From: Choristoneura fumiferana
Taxonomy: Eukaryota; Arthropoda; Insecta; Lepidoptera; Tortricidae
Assembly: GCF_025370935.1 (NCBI RefSeq)
Contig: NC_133477.1
Span: 20,330,716-20,394,715 of the forward strand
DNA: 64,000 nucleotides
Direction of reading: 5' to 3'
Shown here in pieces: positions 25,065 to 37,162 of the stretch. The first letter of the stretch is position 1; the number at the start of each line of letters is the position of its first letter. The translations under genes and the position numbers were made by a program. The notes under the pieces were generated by a model that saw only the letters and a list, made by a program, of their open reading frames with translations, was not told the origin of the DNA and did no database searches.

Positions 25065-26765
25065 CGCTGGGGCGCGGCGGAAGTAAGGGCCGTTCCGAAA
25101 TTGGGGAAGCTGCGGGGATCGCTTAAGCACATTATTAATAGGGAACTCTGCGCAGATTGTTTTTGAGTCAAATGGGAGAGTATTTACCTACGAAACGTTC
25201 TCGGGAAAATTATGAGAACTTGGTAAGTCAGTCTTCGTTACTGTTGTTGGCAACACAGCTTTAAGGTTGGCAGAATTTTCGTCTCATTCACATCAGATCC
25301 GATCCGATAAGATAAGACAAATTTGTGTTCCTTATTTGCTTTTTCATTCACTGTGTAAGTGTTGGTATTTTTTAATAAATCTTCATCCCAGTGTACAGAT
25401 TTTTCTTGTGAAGAGCAACAATAATCTACAGTCCACGGTTCCCAACAGTTACAATATGAAAAGAAATAACTAGCAATAGCTAATTTGCCAGCCAATGACG
25501 AATAATAAAAGAAAATAAGAGGGTATGCATAAATATGTGGTGAAGGATGTTTAGATATTTCGTCTGTTGGATTGTCGATAGCTTTTCTTTGTTTATTTTA
25601 TAGCATTAGAAAAAGGTTACACAATCTAAAAACCTTATAGTCTTTTTATTGAAAAACGCTTTTGAAAAATAGTATCTTATGAAACTAAAATGATGCGAAT
25701 GACAATATGTCCTTGCTATTATAATTGTTACGTATTTGCTTTGATTTTTCTAATCTGTTTTTTAAATAAAAATACACGTTGAAACCTTCCTTCAAATGTA
25801 AAAATAAACGATGTGTTGGAATGAACTTTAGTAAGTATCTTTGAAAAAAAAAACAACGATTTAATAGTTAAATAACTTTATATTATAATACTTAGTGTAT
25901 AAATAAACCTAATTTGGTTGAGATCTAAGGCACTTGAACTGGTATAATTATGTACAATCAAGCAAATATATTTACATAGAAGTGGCGTGCTTATAAAGTG
26001 TTCCATATATTTGATATGGGATGGACGAAATTGATGAAAGCCGACTCACTCTTATGAACGTACTTTGGCACTGGTTTAAAAGCACTTTTTTGATTGAACA
26101 ACGTTTTTTTTTGTGTTTTTTAAGCACTTCAAAATCAAAATAATGTTAAATTAAAAAGTTCATTTTCACAACCAACCACGATACTATTGTTTTGCAGCAG
26201 CTCAATCCTAAACTGAACAAGAAGCATCCCGACGGACGGATATCCTGGTTCTGGTTATTTACATCTTACATCTTCTTTGGTGTCGAGGATTCTTCCTCAA
26301 TATCCAAGATTTGAAGTACATCTTCGTATTCAACTACACTTAGCAGCAAATATAATAATAATAGAGTATTTTTCGATCAGAATAGGACAAAAGTGTTCAA
26401 AAACCCTATCGATTGAAATGGTTTTTGAATCAGGGTATATTGGTATATGAACAATGCCAATTGGTGTTACCTTTATGGATGGCGTTAGAGATCGCTACAA
26501 CGTCACCTACTGCAGTATATTTGGTTACGCAAACTCGAGACGTTTGTGCTGAATCCACCTTCAAGGCTTACAAAGTCTAGTCTCAGATGAGAATGCATAC
26601 TGGAATGTGATTAGGATTGAGCTCTTGAGAATGCTATAAGCGTAACTTAACTAGGTACATAGTTCAGCACCCGGCCGGTAGTGTCCAAAGTAACTCCTTG
26701 TCAAACCGTCAAATTCATTACACTCACAATATACATTGTTACGCCTTTGCCTTCGCTTTCTTCCT
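25065..26765. other. Downstream flank of the MADF-BESS gene
   Basis: No exon was found. The part next to 26769 is the expected 3' UTR of the minus-strand gene. Its poly(A) site could not be placed with confidence. Confidence 0.4.
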
Positions 26766-26768
26766 TCG

Positions 26769-27199
26769 CTATGTTTTCTTCAAAGTCCCGCTATGCGCAG
26801 AACTCTGAGCCGCTAGTTCGTTCAACAGCAACTCCTGGATCTTACTCCTCACCATCAAGTTCCTAGTTGGCTCTAGTTGCTTTAAGAACGGCGTGAGAGA
26901 CTTCAGGAACATCATATCGTAGTCGTTGTCGTCATCTTCAATTTTGTACCTTTTTTCTGGGATCGGGTCTTCTTGCAGAAATACTTCTAGGTTGGAATCT
27001 GGCACGTATTTAGTCTCGTACTCGCTCTCTGCTTCACTGCCGGTGCCATGCTTCTCTTCTCCGGTCTTCAGCAGAAACCCCATGCTTTTGAAGTGGCGCC
27101 AGCGTCCGCGGTAATCCTCCACAGTTTCCACGTCATTCTTTTTCACCTCTTTCTTGAAGAAGTCGCGGAGATTCTTCCACTTCGCACGAAGTACGTCTT
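26769..27199 (-). CDS. MADF-BESS protein, exon 2 (C-terminal part)
   Basis: Second and last coding exon of a likely DNA-binding regulator, ending in TAG at 26769-26771. It opens after the acceptor catcttttttgcag (27200-27201) and completes a Glu codon split across the intron. It then supplies the second half of the MADF (Myb/SANT-like) domain, with VLRAKWKNLRDFFKKE, the usual RWknLRd core, and GRWRHF nearby. An acidic linker follows (EDDDNDYD, residues 141-148), then a BESS motif at about residues 147-181 with FLKSLTPFLKQL and KIQELLLNEL. BESS motifs mediate protein-protein contacts in insect MADF factors. The open frame agrees across the splice, and the domain order (MADF then BESS) is the usual one. 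Which family member it is cannot be told by eye. Confidence 0.9.
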
Positions 27200-27692
27200 C
27201 TGCAAAAAAGATGTGCCGCTTAGAGATTTTAGTGGCGCATTGAAGTACCTAACTCTTTTTCTTAATTTGTTTAAGTAGAGTATAGTAGACATGACGGATT
27301 TATTTCAGTGAGTTGTCAGAGTAGTTCTGATGTATGGGAGGGTCTATACGTCCTACGAGTGGACGTCCTACGGCTGATATTATGATGAATTTAACTAGGT
27401 AAGTACTCGAAGGAACGTGTCAAGTACTGTGTGTCAGTCAGCTAAAATATCTTTTTTTTTGGAGATTGTGGCTTGGTAACGAAGCTAAAATAGCAAACGT
27501 GCAACTAATTTCCTGCACATTAGGTAAATAATAGTAATAAACACAACCCGTGTCGCCATCTACATTTGTATTCCACCAAACACACATTCAAAAAATAACC
27601 AATTCCACTGCGCCGCGCCGCGTCGTCTCGTCACACCACGCGCGTCGCCTGCAAGTACCAGGAATCTATGACTGTAACTACTAACTACTGAC

Positions 27693-27852
27693 CTGCCATG
27701 TTTAGAATCTTCGAGATATCTCCCCAAGCCACGGACAAGTGATAGCGCTCGCTATAATACTCATCATTAGGATCCCAAATACACGGACGTTTCCTCACTT
27801 CCTTAATGAGGTTGATTGACGCGGAATCTGACATTTGTGTTTTTGATGCCAT
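27693..27852 (-). CDS. MADF-BESS protein, exon 1 (N-terminal part)
   Basis: First coding exon, about 53 codons, ending at donor ggcag/gtcagt (27693/27692). It encodes the first half of a MADF domain: INLIKEVRKRPCIWDPNDEYY then VAWGDISKIL, where the W and the RP.IWD pattern are family hallmarks. Joined to exon 2 (26769-27199) over a 493-base intron it gives a 196-residue protein, usual for small MADF-BESS proteins. The start is taken at the ATG at 27852 because the domain begins 12 residues later. A further in-frame ATG lies at 27945 (227 residues), and its extra part is Arg/Pro-rich and looks like translated CpG-rich 5' UTR. Another in-frame Met follows six codons later. Expected to act in the nucleus. 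Confidence 0.88.
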
Positions 27853-28070
27853 GTTCGACGTGGGTTTAGCACTCGGCGCGACTACCACGCGGCAACTGAC
27901 GCGCGACGCCCGGTCGATGGGTGGGAAGGCGCGGCGCGACGGCATGGCGAGGCGAGACGCGACGTTGCCGCGCCGTGCACTGTCGCGCCTTGTATTGCGC
28001 CGCGTGACGCGAGTCGCGCCGCGTCGAGAATCGAGTTATGATTGCCAGTTGCGCTCTAGAGCTTAAGCTA
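27853..28070. promoter_or_regulatory. CpG-rich upstream region of the MADF-BESS gene
   Basis: GC- and CpG-rich sequence (cgcgccgcgtgacgcgagtc and similar) directly upstream of the start codon, with a matching patch in intron 1 at about 27605-27650. Likely promoter and 5' UTR. Frames open here on either strand reflect composition. Confidence 0.4.
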
Positions 28071-28677
28071 AGCTAACCGTGCAAAGAATACGCAATACGC
28101 TACCTATGAATATGATATGTTTCAAACAACGTTAAATTTAAATGCAATAACGTCCACTGAAACCAATGTGGCACCATATTCGTAACAGACGTTAATCAAA
28201 TTGACAAGAAGTTCATTGGTAAAGGAATTGTTGATTGTTTTTATAACAACTATTATCATTATTATAATATTTAATAAATCTAACGCGCGGTGTCGCTGAA
28301 TATCGCGTTGAGTTAGCGTAGACCACAAACACGACAGGTACATTATTTCAAATTATCTGCAAAATATTGAGATTGATTACAGAGCCATCTATGACTTACC
28401 ATGAAAACTACGTAATAAACAATCATACAGCACGCCGTGCACGTACAAACGGTAAGCGAATCGAACAACTGAAAGATTTTGTAAAAAGCCAGTAGATGTC
28501 GCTACGCATAGTGCACGACGCACAGTGCAAAAACCACAGAAATAATAAATAATGTGTATGAAGAAAAGTCCACGGATAGTGTGTTTCTATTATTTATTAT
28601 GTAAAGAAAGATATTTTCATAACACTAAAGCCAACTTCTGGTTACTATTTGTGTCTGTTACATTTTCTTAAATTAGT

Positions 28678-28960
28678 AACAGCCGTAATAACCTAGTGGT
28701 TTGACGTAAAGCTTCTCAAGCAGAGGATAAGGGTTCAATTCGAGCTCACACCTGAGTTTTTCAAAATTCACGTGCAAAATTAAGTACATTTGAAATTAAA
28801 TGGTGAAGGAAAAAGTCAAAAGAAATCTGCGCAAACCTGCGAAGCAAACCAATGTTGTGCGTCGTTTCCAATTTGTAATGTGCCTCTTGGGAACTACGGC
28901 CCAATCGCATTCTAAGAGGAAGAAGACGAGGAGGAGGTTGCCTGTGCTTGGCAACCAGTT
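28678..28960 (+). mobile_element. SINE with tRNA-like head and RTE-like body, copy 1
   Basis: Head cctagtggtttgacg (A-box-like), ctcaagcagagg, and a B-box-like gggttcaattcgag are followed by ggtgaagg and gcgcaaacctgcgaagca, a tgggaactacggcccaat block and a purine-rich end. This is the layout of a very common lepidopteran SINE-like repeat. Copy 2 is at 54137-54470. The copy is diverged. Confidence 0.65.
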
Positions 28961-28964
28961 TAGC

Positions 28965-31495
28965 TACTTCAGCATAGATATTTCTTTGTTCCTCAGTCAG
29001 AAGCGACTTCCGACTACAATAAAAAATTCTCCATCGCGCATCTTTTCTTGTCATTATTTTTATTAGGACAATTAACTATTCAACATGTCAAAATAATGAA
29101 TGATAAATTTAATTAATGATCTTAATTTATCATTATTCCATTTTGGTTTAGTTCTCATTCTAGACTAAACATCTGGCGGCTCTACGTGCCAAGTGCTTTT
29201 CGATCGGGTAGAGTATTAGGCCAAGTATTAGTAAAAAATAAATATTATTTAAATCAGATTATTTAAAAAAAGACGTTTTTTATCGACAACTTTGCAGTGC
29301 GATAAAAGTTTGCTTTGTATAATTAAAACACAATTTCCGTCCAAATTTTATTTAGAGACATTGGTATAAAATATATGAGATATAAAACAGCACAGTCGTA
29401 ATTAAATTAAAATATATCAATATAAAACGTGTCAATTGTTAATACAATGATAAATATTAAAATTAATAATATGAACAGTAATATTTTTAATTTAGATGTA
29501 TGGTCTTAATTGCGTGAGGCTGGTTTCTAATTAAAATTTTAAACAAATTACAAAAATGGCACCTCAAATGATATTTACAATGTTTGGCAATGACAGTAAA
29601 TTATTACAATAATAAGTTTATAAGCACATGAAATATATTCACTGTGAAATTTTTAGTGTAAATTTAAATATTGTGTACTTAATTTGTTTTTTTTTTTACT
29701 TATTGCATTTGGAAATCTGGGGGCACGGCAGTGCATCCCCGCCAAGTCGAACAAAACAAAGGCACGGCCATAGGTGCCTTAAAATTGTTAAAAAATAAAA
29801 TTGAAAGTAATATTTTCGATTAAGATTCAAAAATAAGTCATCACAGTGAATATGTCAGTGTTAAACAAAATGCCAGGGTATATAGGGTAGCGTGAACCGT
29901 GTTATACCATGTGATGGTAGACACCAGGTACAGCATTACATAGATATAGTATATAATTTGGATGAACAGATTTTTCCCATGGTTAACACAACACATATTG
30001 TACACGATAATACATTGATTATGATGACTAAACATTAAGTTATGCGTTTCACATATATTTAACTCATTGATGGTTATTAATACATAATATATAAAAGCCA
30101 CAGCGGAATGTCTCATAGAATACTTTGTCAACAGTAATATTTTTTCTCGATCTATGTCCAATTTCTTCGAGTTTTAATTTACGGTATAATTTTTTTGGCT
30201 TATATTAAGCGAAATAAAATTTTGCATGTTACTTTCAAAATTTACGCTACTTTTTCATATTTTATGTGGAAGCTTAAGTAAATAAAATTGATATTCACTT
30301 GGCTCCCTCCGCAGTTTTACCACGGCTTTGGCACGGCGTTCTGTTAAAGCGTCTCGAGCGGACAATTCATACTAAACTTCCATAAAAAATAAATTTATAA
30401 TAATGCGACATTCTCAAACCCGCCACACAGGGAAGAAATTTCTTCTCACCTATACATTACCTGAGAACAAATTTCTATAGCTCTGTATTGCGAATCATTG
30501 ACTCTTAATTTCACTTTGATCAACTTTACCTGTACCTGCAGGTTGTGTGCAATACCATTAAAATAAAAAGCGCTTAAAAATTTATAAAATATCTTTGGCA
30601 TGAATTTCCAAGCGCGAAATTCCGACCTAAAGCTACGCTTCAAATAAACTATTTACCTTCTAATGTAGATTTATATATTATTGTAACGCTATCCTTAACC
30701 TAACACATCGACGAACATATAATATAATATGGATTATTTAAATAAACACCCATAAATCTTTGACCAGCACGACATGCCTGATGTCTTTGTCATTCACTAA
30801 TAAAATCATCCATTACTTTCTCGATAAACAAAATAGATATTTTAACATTCGATTTCTGTTATCTACTTATTTCATAACATGAAGTTTCGATACATGAAGT
30901 ATAAATTCATAATGAAACGTCAAATATAAAGTCGAATGTTTTCATCAAAACATTGGACCCCAAGTTAAACAGATTATCATTTCCGTAGCGTTCTAAAGGA
31001 AAATTGCAATGTGACAGAGATCGTAATTAATGTGGATTTTACAAAACTTCTCCTTTTACTGTTCTCCTGTGCAATGTCGCTGTTTGTATTTTGATATTAA
31101 AACAGTTATAAAATAATAACAATAATTAAAAAAATAACATTAAGCGCTCTCGTTCCCCGTTCATTAAGATCTTTGTCACATTGCAGACATGGCTTTGACA
31201 TAATGACGAAAGCAAACAATTAACTGACATCACTTTTCGCAATCCTCGGTAATTATTTTAAATTATTAATTAATTATTATAATTTGAAATTATTTTGAAT
31301 GGCCAAGTAACTTCAAAAACTTATGTACAAGTATAATGTGGCCAAATGTTATAATTTTCAATGCGGAAATCGTTGCACAAAGAAACTCACTTTTTCAACC
31401 TTTTTATTTGCTTTTACCTAGCTTTTACAAAATACTGAGACTCGTGTGTATCGTGTGCAAACAGGACTTTCACTTGTCTCATGTGTGTTTTAAGC
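28965..31495. other. AT-rich stretch without supported gene
   Basis: Only short random frames. A possible minus-strand AATAAA lies near 29345 and could end a very long 3' UTR of the gene whose stop is at 34878, but nothing directly ties the two. Confidence 0.3.
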
Positions 31496-32009
31496 TGGCC
31501 ATACACCATCCTTCCTATCGTCCAATCCGCATGATACTGCCGATTGGATCAGTTACAACTTAGAACTGACCGTGTGTGGGCGTGGATTGGCATGACAGTT
31601 ATACTTGACGGCACAATCAAATTTCAATTCTGTTGGCTTGATCATGCCGATTGGATCATGCCAATTGGAGCGTGTAAGGCAGTCGGCGATCGTTAGTTCA
31701 GTAAACTCAAGATTTTTGTCGGTGGCACTTGTCGTACCGCAAAGTATATAAACTGAATGAAACTGAATTCTTTTCATTAACCACTGTAGGCACCACTCTG
31801 CTCGATCTTGTTTTTTTCATCACGAATAAAATGCCCAAAACATCTAACACATCGTCGTTTGTCACTGGTGACGCCATAGTTTCAACTGAACGTCGCTGCC
31901 AATTGGACAGTTCAAACTAATCGTGTGTGGTGTATATGGACGAACTGCAGATTGGATCATGCCTGCAGCGTCATGCCGATTGGACGATAGCAAGGACGGT
32001 GTATGGCCA
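31496..32009 (+). mobile_element. 514-base inverted-repeat element
   Basis: Left end tggccatacaccatccttcc and the reverse complement of the right end (tggccatacaccgtccttgc) form arms of about 31 bases with two mismatches. The word gccgattggatca and its complement recur several times inside, as subterminal repeats (for example near 31540, 31646, 31955 and 31975). No transposase frame exists, so it is non-autonomous. Target duplication is unclear. Confidence 0.85.
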
Positions 32010-34498
32010 CCATTAGCATGATAAGTCATGTTTGTGGTATTTCTTTTGACTATAATGAGACTGCGTTAATCAAATCCAAGCTTTGGAGTATTTTATTATT
32101 AACTCCTGTGTTTAAATTTAAAAATGGCCGCTGTTTTGAGACCCAAGTACTTGAGCCACAAGCGGCCTCCGCCAAATCCCTAAAACCTGTAAACGCGATG
32201 ACATTCAGTTCGGCAGAATGTACAAAATGTCAAACAATGCGTTACTAAAGCGAAAAAATACGTATCAAAAACCGTTAAATAAGGTATTTCCTTGAAATTT
32301 ACTTTAGAACACTCTTTCTCAGTCTCTTAGGATACAAATTCCAATATTATTTCGAATTTAGTACAGAAATCAGTAAGAGGAGGCTGAGGGCAATTGTGAG
32401 CCATTAAGTCTTAAATAGAAAATTTATTTTAAAAGGAATTGTTTTCGCTTTAACGTTAATTTAATTATGCAAGATTATTTTTTTTTATTTAAATTGGTTA
32501 AATTTAATTTAACCAGACAATGATTGTTTATAAGTACCTATGCTTTGATGTTTCACCTTTCTCCCGCAGTCTCCCCTTATAAATGATTCTAATTAGAAAT
32601 TAGCAAAGCAACATATTTCTCTACACGAAATACCTGGCTAAATATTAAAAATAACTAAATAGTGATGACATGGTGTCAGTCCAGTGGCTATGCGGACCAT
32701 GAAAAACTTACGTTTTTTATCCTCTATTTTATCTTTTCTAAGCCCTTGCCATCTGAGCCTCTTAAACAAGGCATATGTTTTCTCTTCTTTTAGCATGTTG
32801 ATTCTCGTATTTACTATCTTCATCAACGACGAGACGCTGTCGAATTTATTGAGTACTGAGCAAAATTTTTGAGTATCTAAATTTGCCCACGTACATTGGT
32901 TAATACCAAAGTAATTAAAATTTGCTTCTGCGCTTCAGGGTTATAATTCGACAAATTTACATATACATTACCCTCTTTCTTATTTAATCTTTTTTTACTA
33001 CTTTAAAGCGAAAGATATACAATAATGTTAATTACCAATACCTGTGGCGTATCTCTTATTAGAATATCATATCATTTTTAAAAGAAATGGATTGCCTTAA
33101 TCAATTCTGAAATATTCAAACTATTTTCCACATAGCCTCTGGTAGACAAGAATAGTGTAAACATTAAGTTACCATTGGTCTATGTTACGAACTGTATATT
33201 AAAACATCGATCGACAACACCTAATACACAAATAACTATGTTTACGGATATCCTATGATTATTTCGAATTGAAAGATCGCGAACAAACCATCGTAATCCC
33301 AATCAATGACGTCACAACACAATTCTCCTTAAAAATAATAGTATATCCAATTAAAACTTCAGTTAAATTCGTCAATAGATGTATGAGATGGGCTCCAACA
33401 TGTTAGAATATTAATCCTTAAAAAATACAACACTTATTTTGAAGTTGTAGATAAAAAAGGTGCTCTGAAAATTTAAATTAAAGGTTGAAATTTCAACAGC
33501 AAAATTACTTAGGTACTTACCTACTTTATCAGATTTCTGGTAAAATAGAGATCATGGATCCTTTTCAATACTCATAACGCCGTAAAATGTTTGGCCCAAT
33601 TTCAAGATATGGTAACGGTTAAATTGGTAGGTACCTATTCCATTTTAATTTACTGTTTAATGTTTGCAATATTGATTTTAGTAACTAAATAGCTAAGACT
33701 AAGCTCTATTGGTTTACATATATGCCCTTAGTTGCTTATAATACAATAAACATGGTTTCACGCATGTGTTTTTTATTCTATTACATTTGTAGTGTAGCTA
33801 TCAATAAAATTTTAATAAATACAGATTTTAGTAAATAAAAACTTTATGTTACGGGACGGTAGGGTTTTTAGAATGTGAATGAATGCAACGTTCCGAATGA
33901 ATCTATGTATGTTACTAATGATTAACATGGCCTTAATCATTAATTTTTGATACCAATTCTATAAAGACTACGTGTCGCAGTTATAGTAGAAAAATTACAA
34001 ATCGGTTGACGGTTTTAAAATCTGATAAGATCGACTGCGACTACTACCTCATTGGTAAAAGTCAACATAGTTTTACCAATCAAATACAGAGGTTAAAATT
34101 GTATAGGGTCTCAAAAATATATTGAAAACTGAACGACGTTTAGTTTTACAGCTCAACGGACAATCTGTCAATTTTAGATATATACAAACATTTTAACCGG
34201 AGCTCCTCAACGCGTCCTCATAGCTCTAAATGTCCGGGATCTAAATAAAATGATATGTAACTGTCAGTTAGAACATACATATCTACGTCATTCATAATAT
34301 GTACACAAAATTAATTAACGAAATGTATAAAATAATTGGAAGGAATTTCTTCTTAAACACGAAATAAATATGACTTTGTTGAGTTGTAAGTACGCGGCTT
34401 GCGCAGACCGCTCAGTTCCATTCACGACACAGCTCTGCTTAAATGCGACGTCTTTCGCTTCTCTACGACACAACAGACATAAAGAGGGCTTTGAGATA
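32010..34498. other. AT-rich stretch downstream of the two-membrane-segment gene
   Basis: No exon recognised. Its upper part is probably 3' UTR of the minus-strand gene ending at 34878. The taggtacttacctactt word near 33515 is a low-complexity motif common in the window and not a trusted splice site. Confidence 0.3.
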
Positions 34499-34588
34499 TT
34501 TTATGTCACGTTCGGAGTTGGTTAATAGCTAAACGAGCCAATCTCAAGCAAGACGCCAAATAAACCTCACTATACTAACGCCATCTAG
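34499..34588 (-). mobile_element. Half copy of the ctagatggc MITE
   Basis: Reverse-oriented relative of 23483-23605: shares aacgagccaatc, the ttatgtcacgtt word and the end tactaacgccatctag. The other terminus is missing. Confidence 0.65.
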
Positions 34589-34877
34589 TTCCACTGGTCA
34601 GAAAACCCTAAGAAATCAACAACATGATAATAAAAATTAAAAAACTTGGCCAAGCACTTCCGTGCACTGAAACACTTTTCTTAACTGGACTCATTAGATT
34701 TTTTAAAGACGCTATTGTCTCTGATGGTGGAGAGCCATATCTTTTTTTAAACTAACTAAAGCACACTCGCTAAGACGAACTTTCGCATTTAACTTATCCA
34801 GTGTCGTAGAAAAGCGAAAGCCGCCCCCTAGCGGTAGCACGACACTAACCTATATAATCTAGTGGTCGGGGGTACAG

Positions 34878-35106
34878 CTAGGCATCGCTAGCAGCAGAGG
34901 GCTGTTTGATGAGAGTGTCAACTTCTCTGCTGGCCTGGCTCTTCAGTTTATGCTTCTCAGTTTTGACCTCGTGGGTGGTCCGCTCGTGTTTGTCGTGCTT
35001 GTCGTGCTTGTCGTGGCCAGCCTCGACGGTGCTGACGCCGTTCTTGTGCGCGGGGGCGGGGTGCTCCTCGCGGTATTTGCGACGGAACCAGTGGAGGAAG
35101 ATGCAT
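34878..35106 (-). CDS. Two-membrane-segment protein, exon 4 (cytosolic-type tail)
   Basis: Last coding exon, 229 bases, entered through the strong acceptor ccctctctgtccccag and ended by TAG at 34878-34880. It completes an Arg codon begun in exon 3 and continues as CIFLHWFRRKYREEH, the basic stop-transfer edge of the second membrane segment. A hydrophilic tail follows, including three HDK triplets written by a nine-base tandem repeat (minus-strand acaagcacg type, 34994-35020), and it ends IKQPSAASDA. The frame is different from the longest minus-strand open frame at this position, which is why the exon is easy to miss. A LINE fragment begins only about 35 bases upstream in the intron. Confidence 0.85.
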
Positions 35107-35140
35107 CTGGGGACAGAGAGGGGGTAAATTTTAGTTTTAG

Positions 35141-35364
35141 ATATATTATTAACCGCTGGGGCAAACGAGTTCTTGAGTGGAGACCGCGAATCGGCAAGCG
35201 TGGCGTAGGACGCCCTCAGACTAGGTGGAGCGATGATCTTCGCAGGTTAGCTGGCAAGAACTGGATGAGACTGGCCGAGGATCGTGCTCAGTGGCGTGCA
35301 ACTGGAGAGGCCTATGTCCAGCAGTGGACTAAGATAGGCCGATGATGATGATGATGATGATATA
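35141..35364 (+). mobile_element. RTE-type LINE 3' end inside intron 3
   Basis: Plus-strand frame with RWGKRVLEWRPRIGKRGVGR, TRWSDDLRRLAGKNWM and the ending EAYVQQWTKIGR then stop, followed by seven GAT units. This is the classic C-terminus and tail of lepidopteran RTE-like LINE polyproteins. It is antisense to the host gene and lies next to the acceptor of exon 4. The frame is intact over about 65 codons, so the copy is fairly young. Confidence 0.9.
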
Positions 35365-35486
35365 TATGTTTTTAATTTAGTCTGTCATTGAATTTCAGTG
35401 TCCTGGGTGAAAAAATATTAGGTATTCTATTTATTCAGTCACAATTTTTTTCTTTTGTTAGTTAAACAGAAAATTACAAAGATGAA

Positions 35487-35580
35487 GCGCGTCAAAGTTC
35501 GGGGGGGGGGGACCATGACGTCATGCCGTGCGACACTTTTTAGCCCCCCACTCCCAAACTTTGACGCGGAACTTTAACTG
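35487..35580. repeat. Short inverted repeat with G/C homopolymer
   Basis: Arms cgcgtcaaagttcgggg and ccccactcccaaactttgac flank a core containing ccatgacgtcatg, itself a palindrome. A run of ten or more Gs sits in the left arm. Probably a small MITE. Confidence 0.6.
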
Positions 35581-35619
35581 GCTTTATAGGTATATATAAA
35601 ATAAATATGTTCATCATTT

Positions 35620-36010
35620 TAAGGATTCCGGATTCCGGACCTCAAAAGGAAAAAACGGAAGCCGTATGGGATCACTTTTTGTCCGTCTGTCTGTCAAGAC
35701 CCTTTTTCTCCGGAACGCGTGGAGGTATCAAGCTGAAATTTATATCAAATACTGAGGTCTACTGTCCCTTGGAGCTGTGAAAAAATCAAACTTCTTAGCC
35801 AACGCAATCAAAAGATGCAGCCGTTTATGCTGCAAATTTCTGCAAATTTTCGAAACTCGCAAGGGAATCATAACCTACAGGGTACTTCCCGTGAACTCAG
35901 AATCTTGAAATTTAGTATGAAGGTAGCTATTATAACACAACAAACTAGAAAAGTCTGTAAATCTTGATTTTTTATGTCTGTCTGTAAATATCAATGACCA
36001 GTATAATCTG
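35620..36010 (+). repeat. Interspersed repeat, LINE-tail type
   Basis: Contains aaaaacggaagccgtatggg atcactttttgt, gtccgtctgtctgtcaagac, tcaagctgaaatttatatca and acagggtacttcccgtgaac. A diverged relative lies at 55395-55505. Typical of abundant lepidopteran repeats; no coding frame. Confidence 0.55.
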
Positions 36011-36070
36011 ACCTCACACTGCGTACATTTTGCTTAAGAGTAGGGCTCTGCATACACTGGATGTATTAAA

Positions 36071-36155
36071 TCAGGGGTCGCCAAACTACGGCCCGCACAA
36101 ATTCACAATAAGTGCAGTGTGGCCCTTGAGTCAATAAGTTTAAAGACACTGTATT
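36071..36155 (+). mobile_element. hAT-like MITE fragment
   Basis: Starts caggggtcgccaaactacgg cccgc, a terminus typical of hAT-derived short elements, and ends ttaaagacactg, which matches the start loosely in reverse. About 85 bases. Confidence 0.5.
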
Positions 36156-36359
36156 AAATCACTCAGAAAAATCGAGAAATATCTTCAAGACACGAATTCA
36201 AATTTAGCATTAAAATTGAGCGTCCCCCTCCCCTCTAAAATCTAAACCGGTGGGTAGAAAAATTAAAAAAAATCAGGATGTTATTAAGAGTAAGTATATC
36301 AAACTTTCAAGGAAAACTATAACGGCTAAGTTTGCTTGATAATTATTAGTTGTTTATGA

Positions 36360-36512
36360 GTAAATAGCAGCCTAAGGTATAAAATATATCTAAACTTGGA
36401 AAATTCCGTATGAAATACGAAATCCTTAGAAAAATATTACTTATTTTTTTCGTAATGGCTATGGAACCCTATTTTGGGCGTGTCCGACACGCTCTTGGCC
36501 GGTTTTTTATCA
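36360..36512 (+). repeat. Fragment of repeat family F
   Basis: Shares gcagcctaaggtataaaata and aaatccttagaaaaatatta with the reverse copy at 8090-8175, and the end ggcgtgtccgacacgctctt plus ggccggtttttt with 55930-56045 and (reversed) 50449-50520. Confidence 0.6.
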
Positions 36513-37162
36513 ATTAACAAAAGGCGGAAAGCAGTCATGAGTAGTGTTGCCATATAAGTCCGATTGAACAACAGGACCACCTTAGAAAAAGTGAAATACA
36601 TACATGAGATTGACTTCTGTACCTTTCTGTTTTGCGACATAGGTCATAAAATCACTAGACCACCACGGCTTGCAATGACGTCACGATAATGAATCTGTAA
36701 CTATGAAACAGTAGACACGTCGTCAGATATTCAAATTACAGACCAAGACCAAGTTCTTTACAAGTTTGCCCATTCTCCCTTAAATGACATGAACGCTTTC
36801 TGAAAAGCAGGAATGAATACCAAAATTCAAAAGGCCCTATTTTCCGACAAAATCTCCGTCTTAAATCTTCAAGTAAATAAGACAAAGAAATCTTTTCATC
36901 GCGTCTCTTGAGGGATCGCCTGTCAGTTTGAATGGTCACTTCTTTGTGCTCTTTTAGCCAATCGCCGTATATATTTTTTATGTGAATCTCCGATGGATTT
37001 TCCATAGGTTTTTCATCGGTATGTATAAGAAACCAGTAATAGTATCTTAGGTAGGACGGACTAAGGAAGTTACATTTAATAGTTTATAATATGGAAAACT
37101 TTTAAACTATATTTATTATTATATTTAAGTATTATCATTTTTATTAAATTTTTAATTACTTA

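Noticed and set aside
34950..35345. 131-codon plus-strand frame
   Set aside because: Its first half is antisense to exon 4 of the minus-strand gene and its second half is a LINE C-terminus; it is an accidental fusion.
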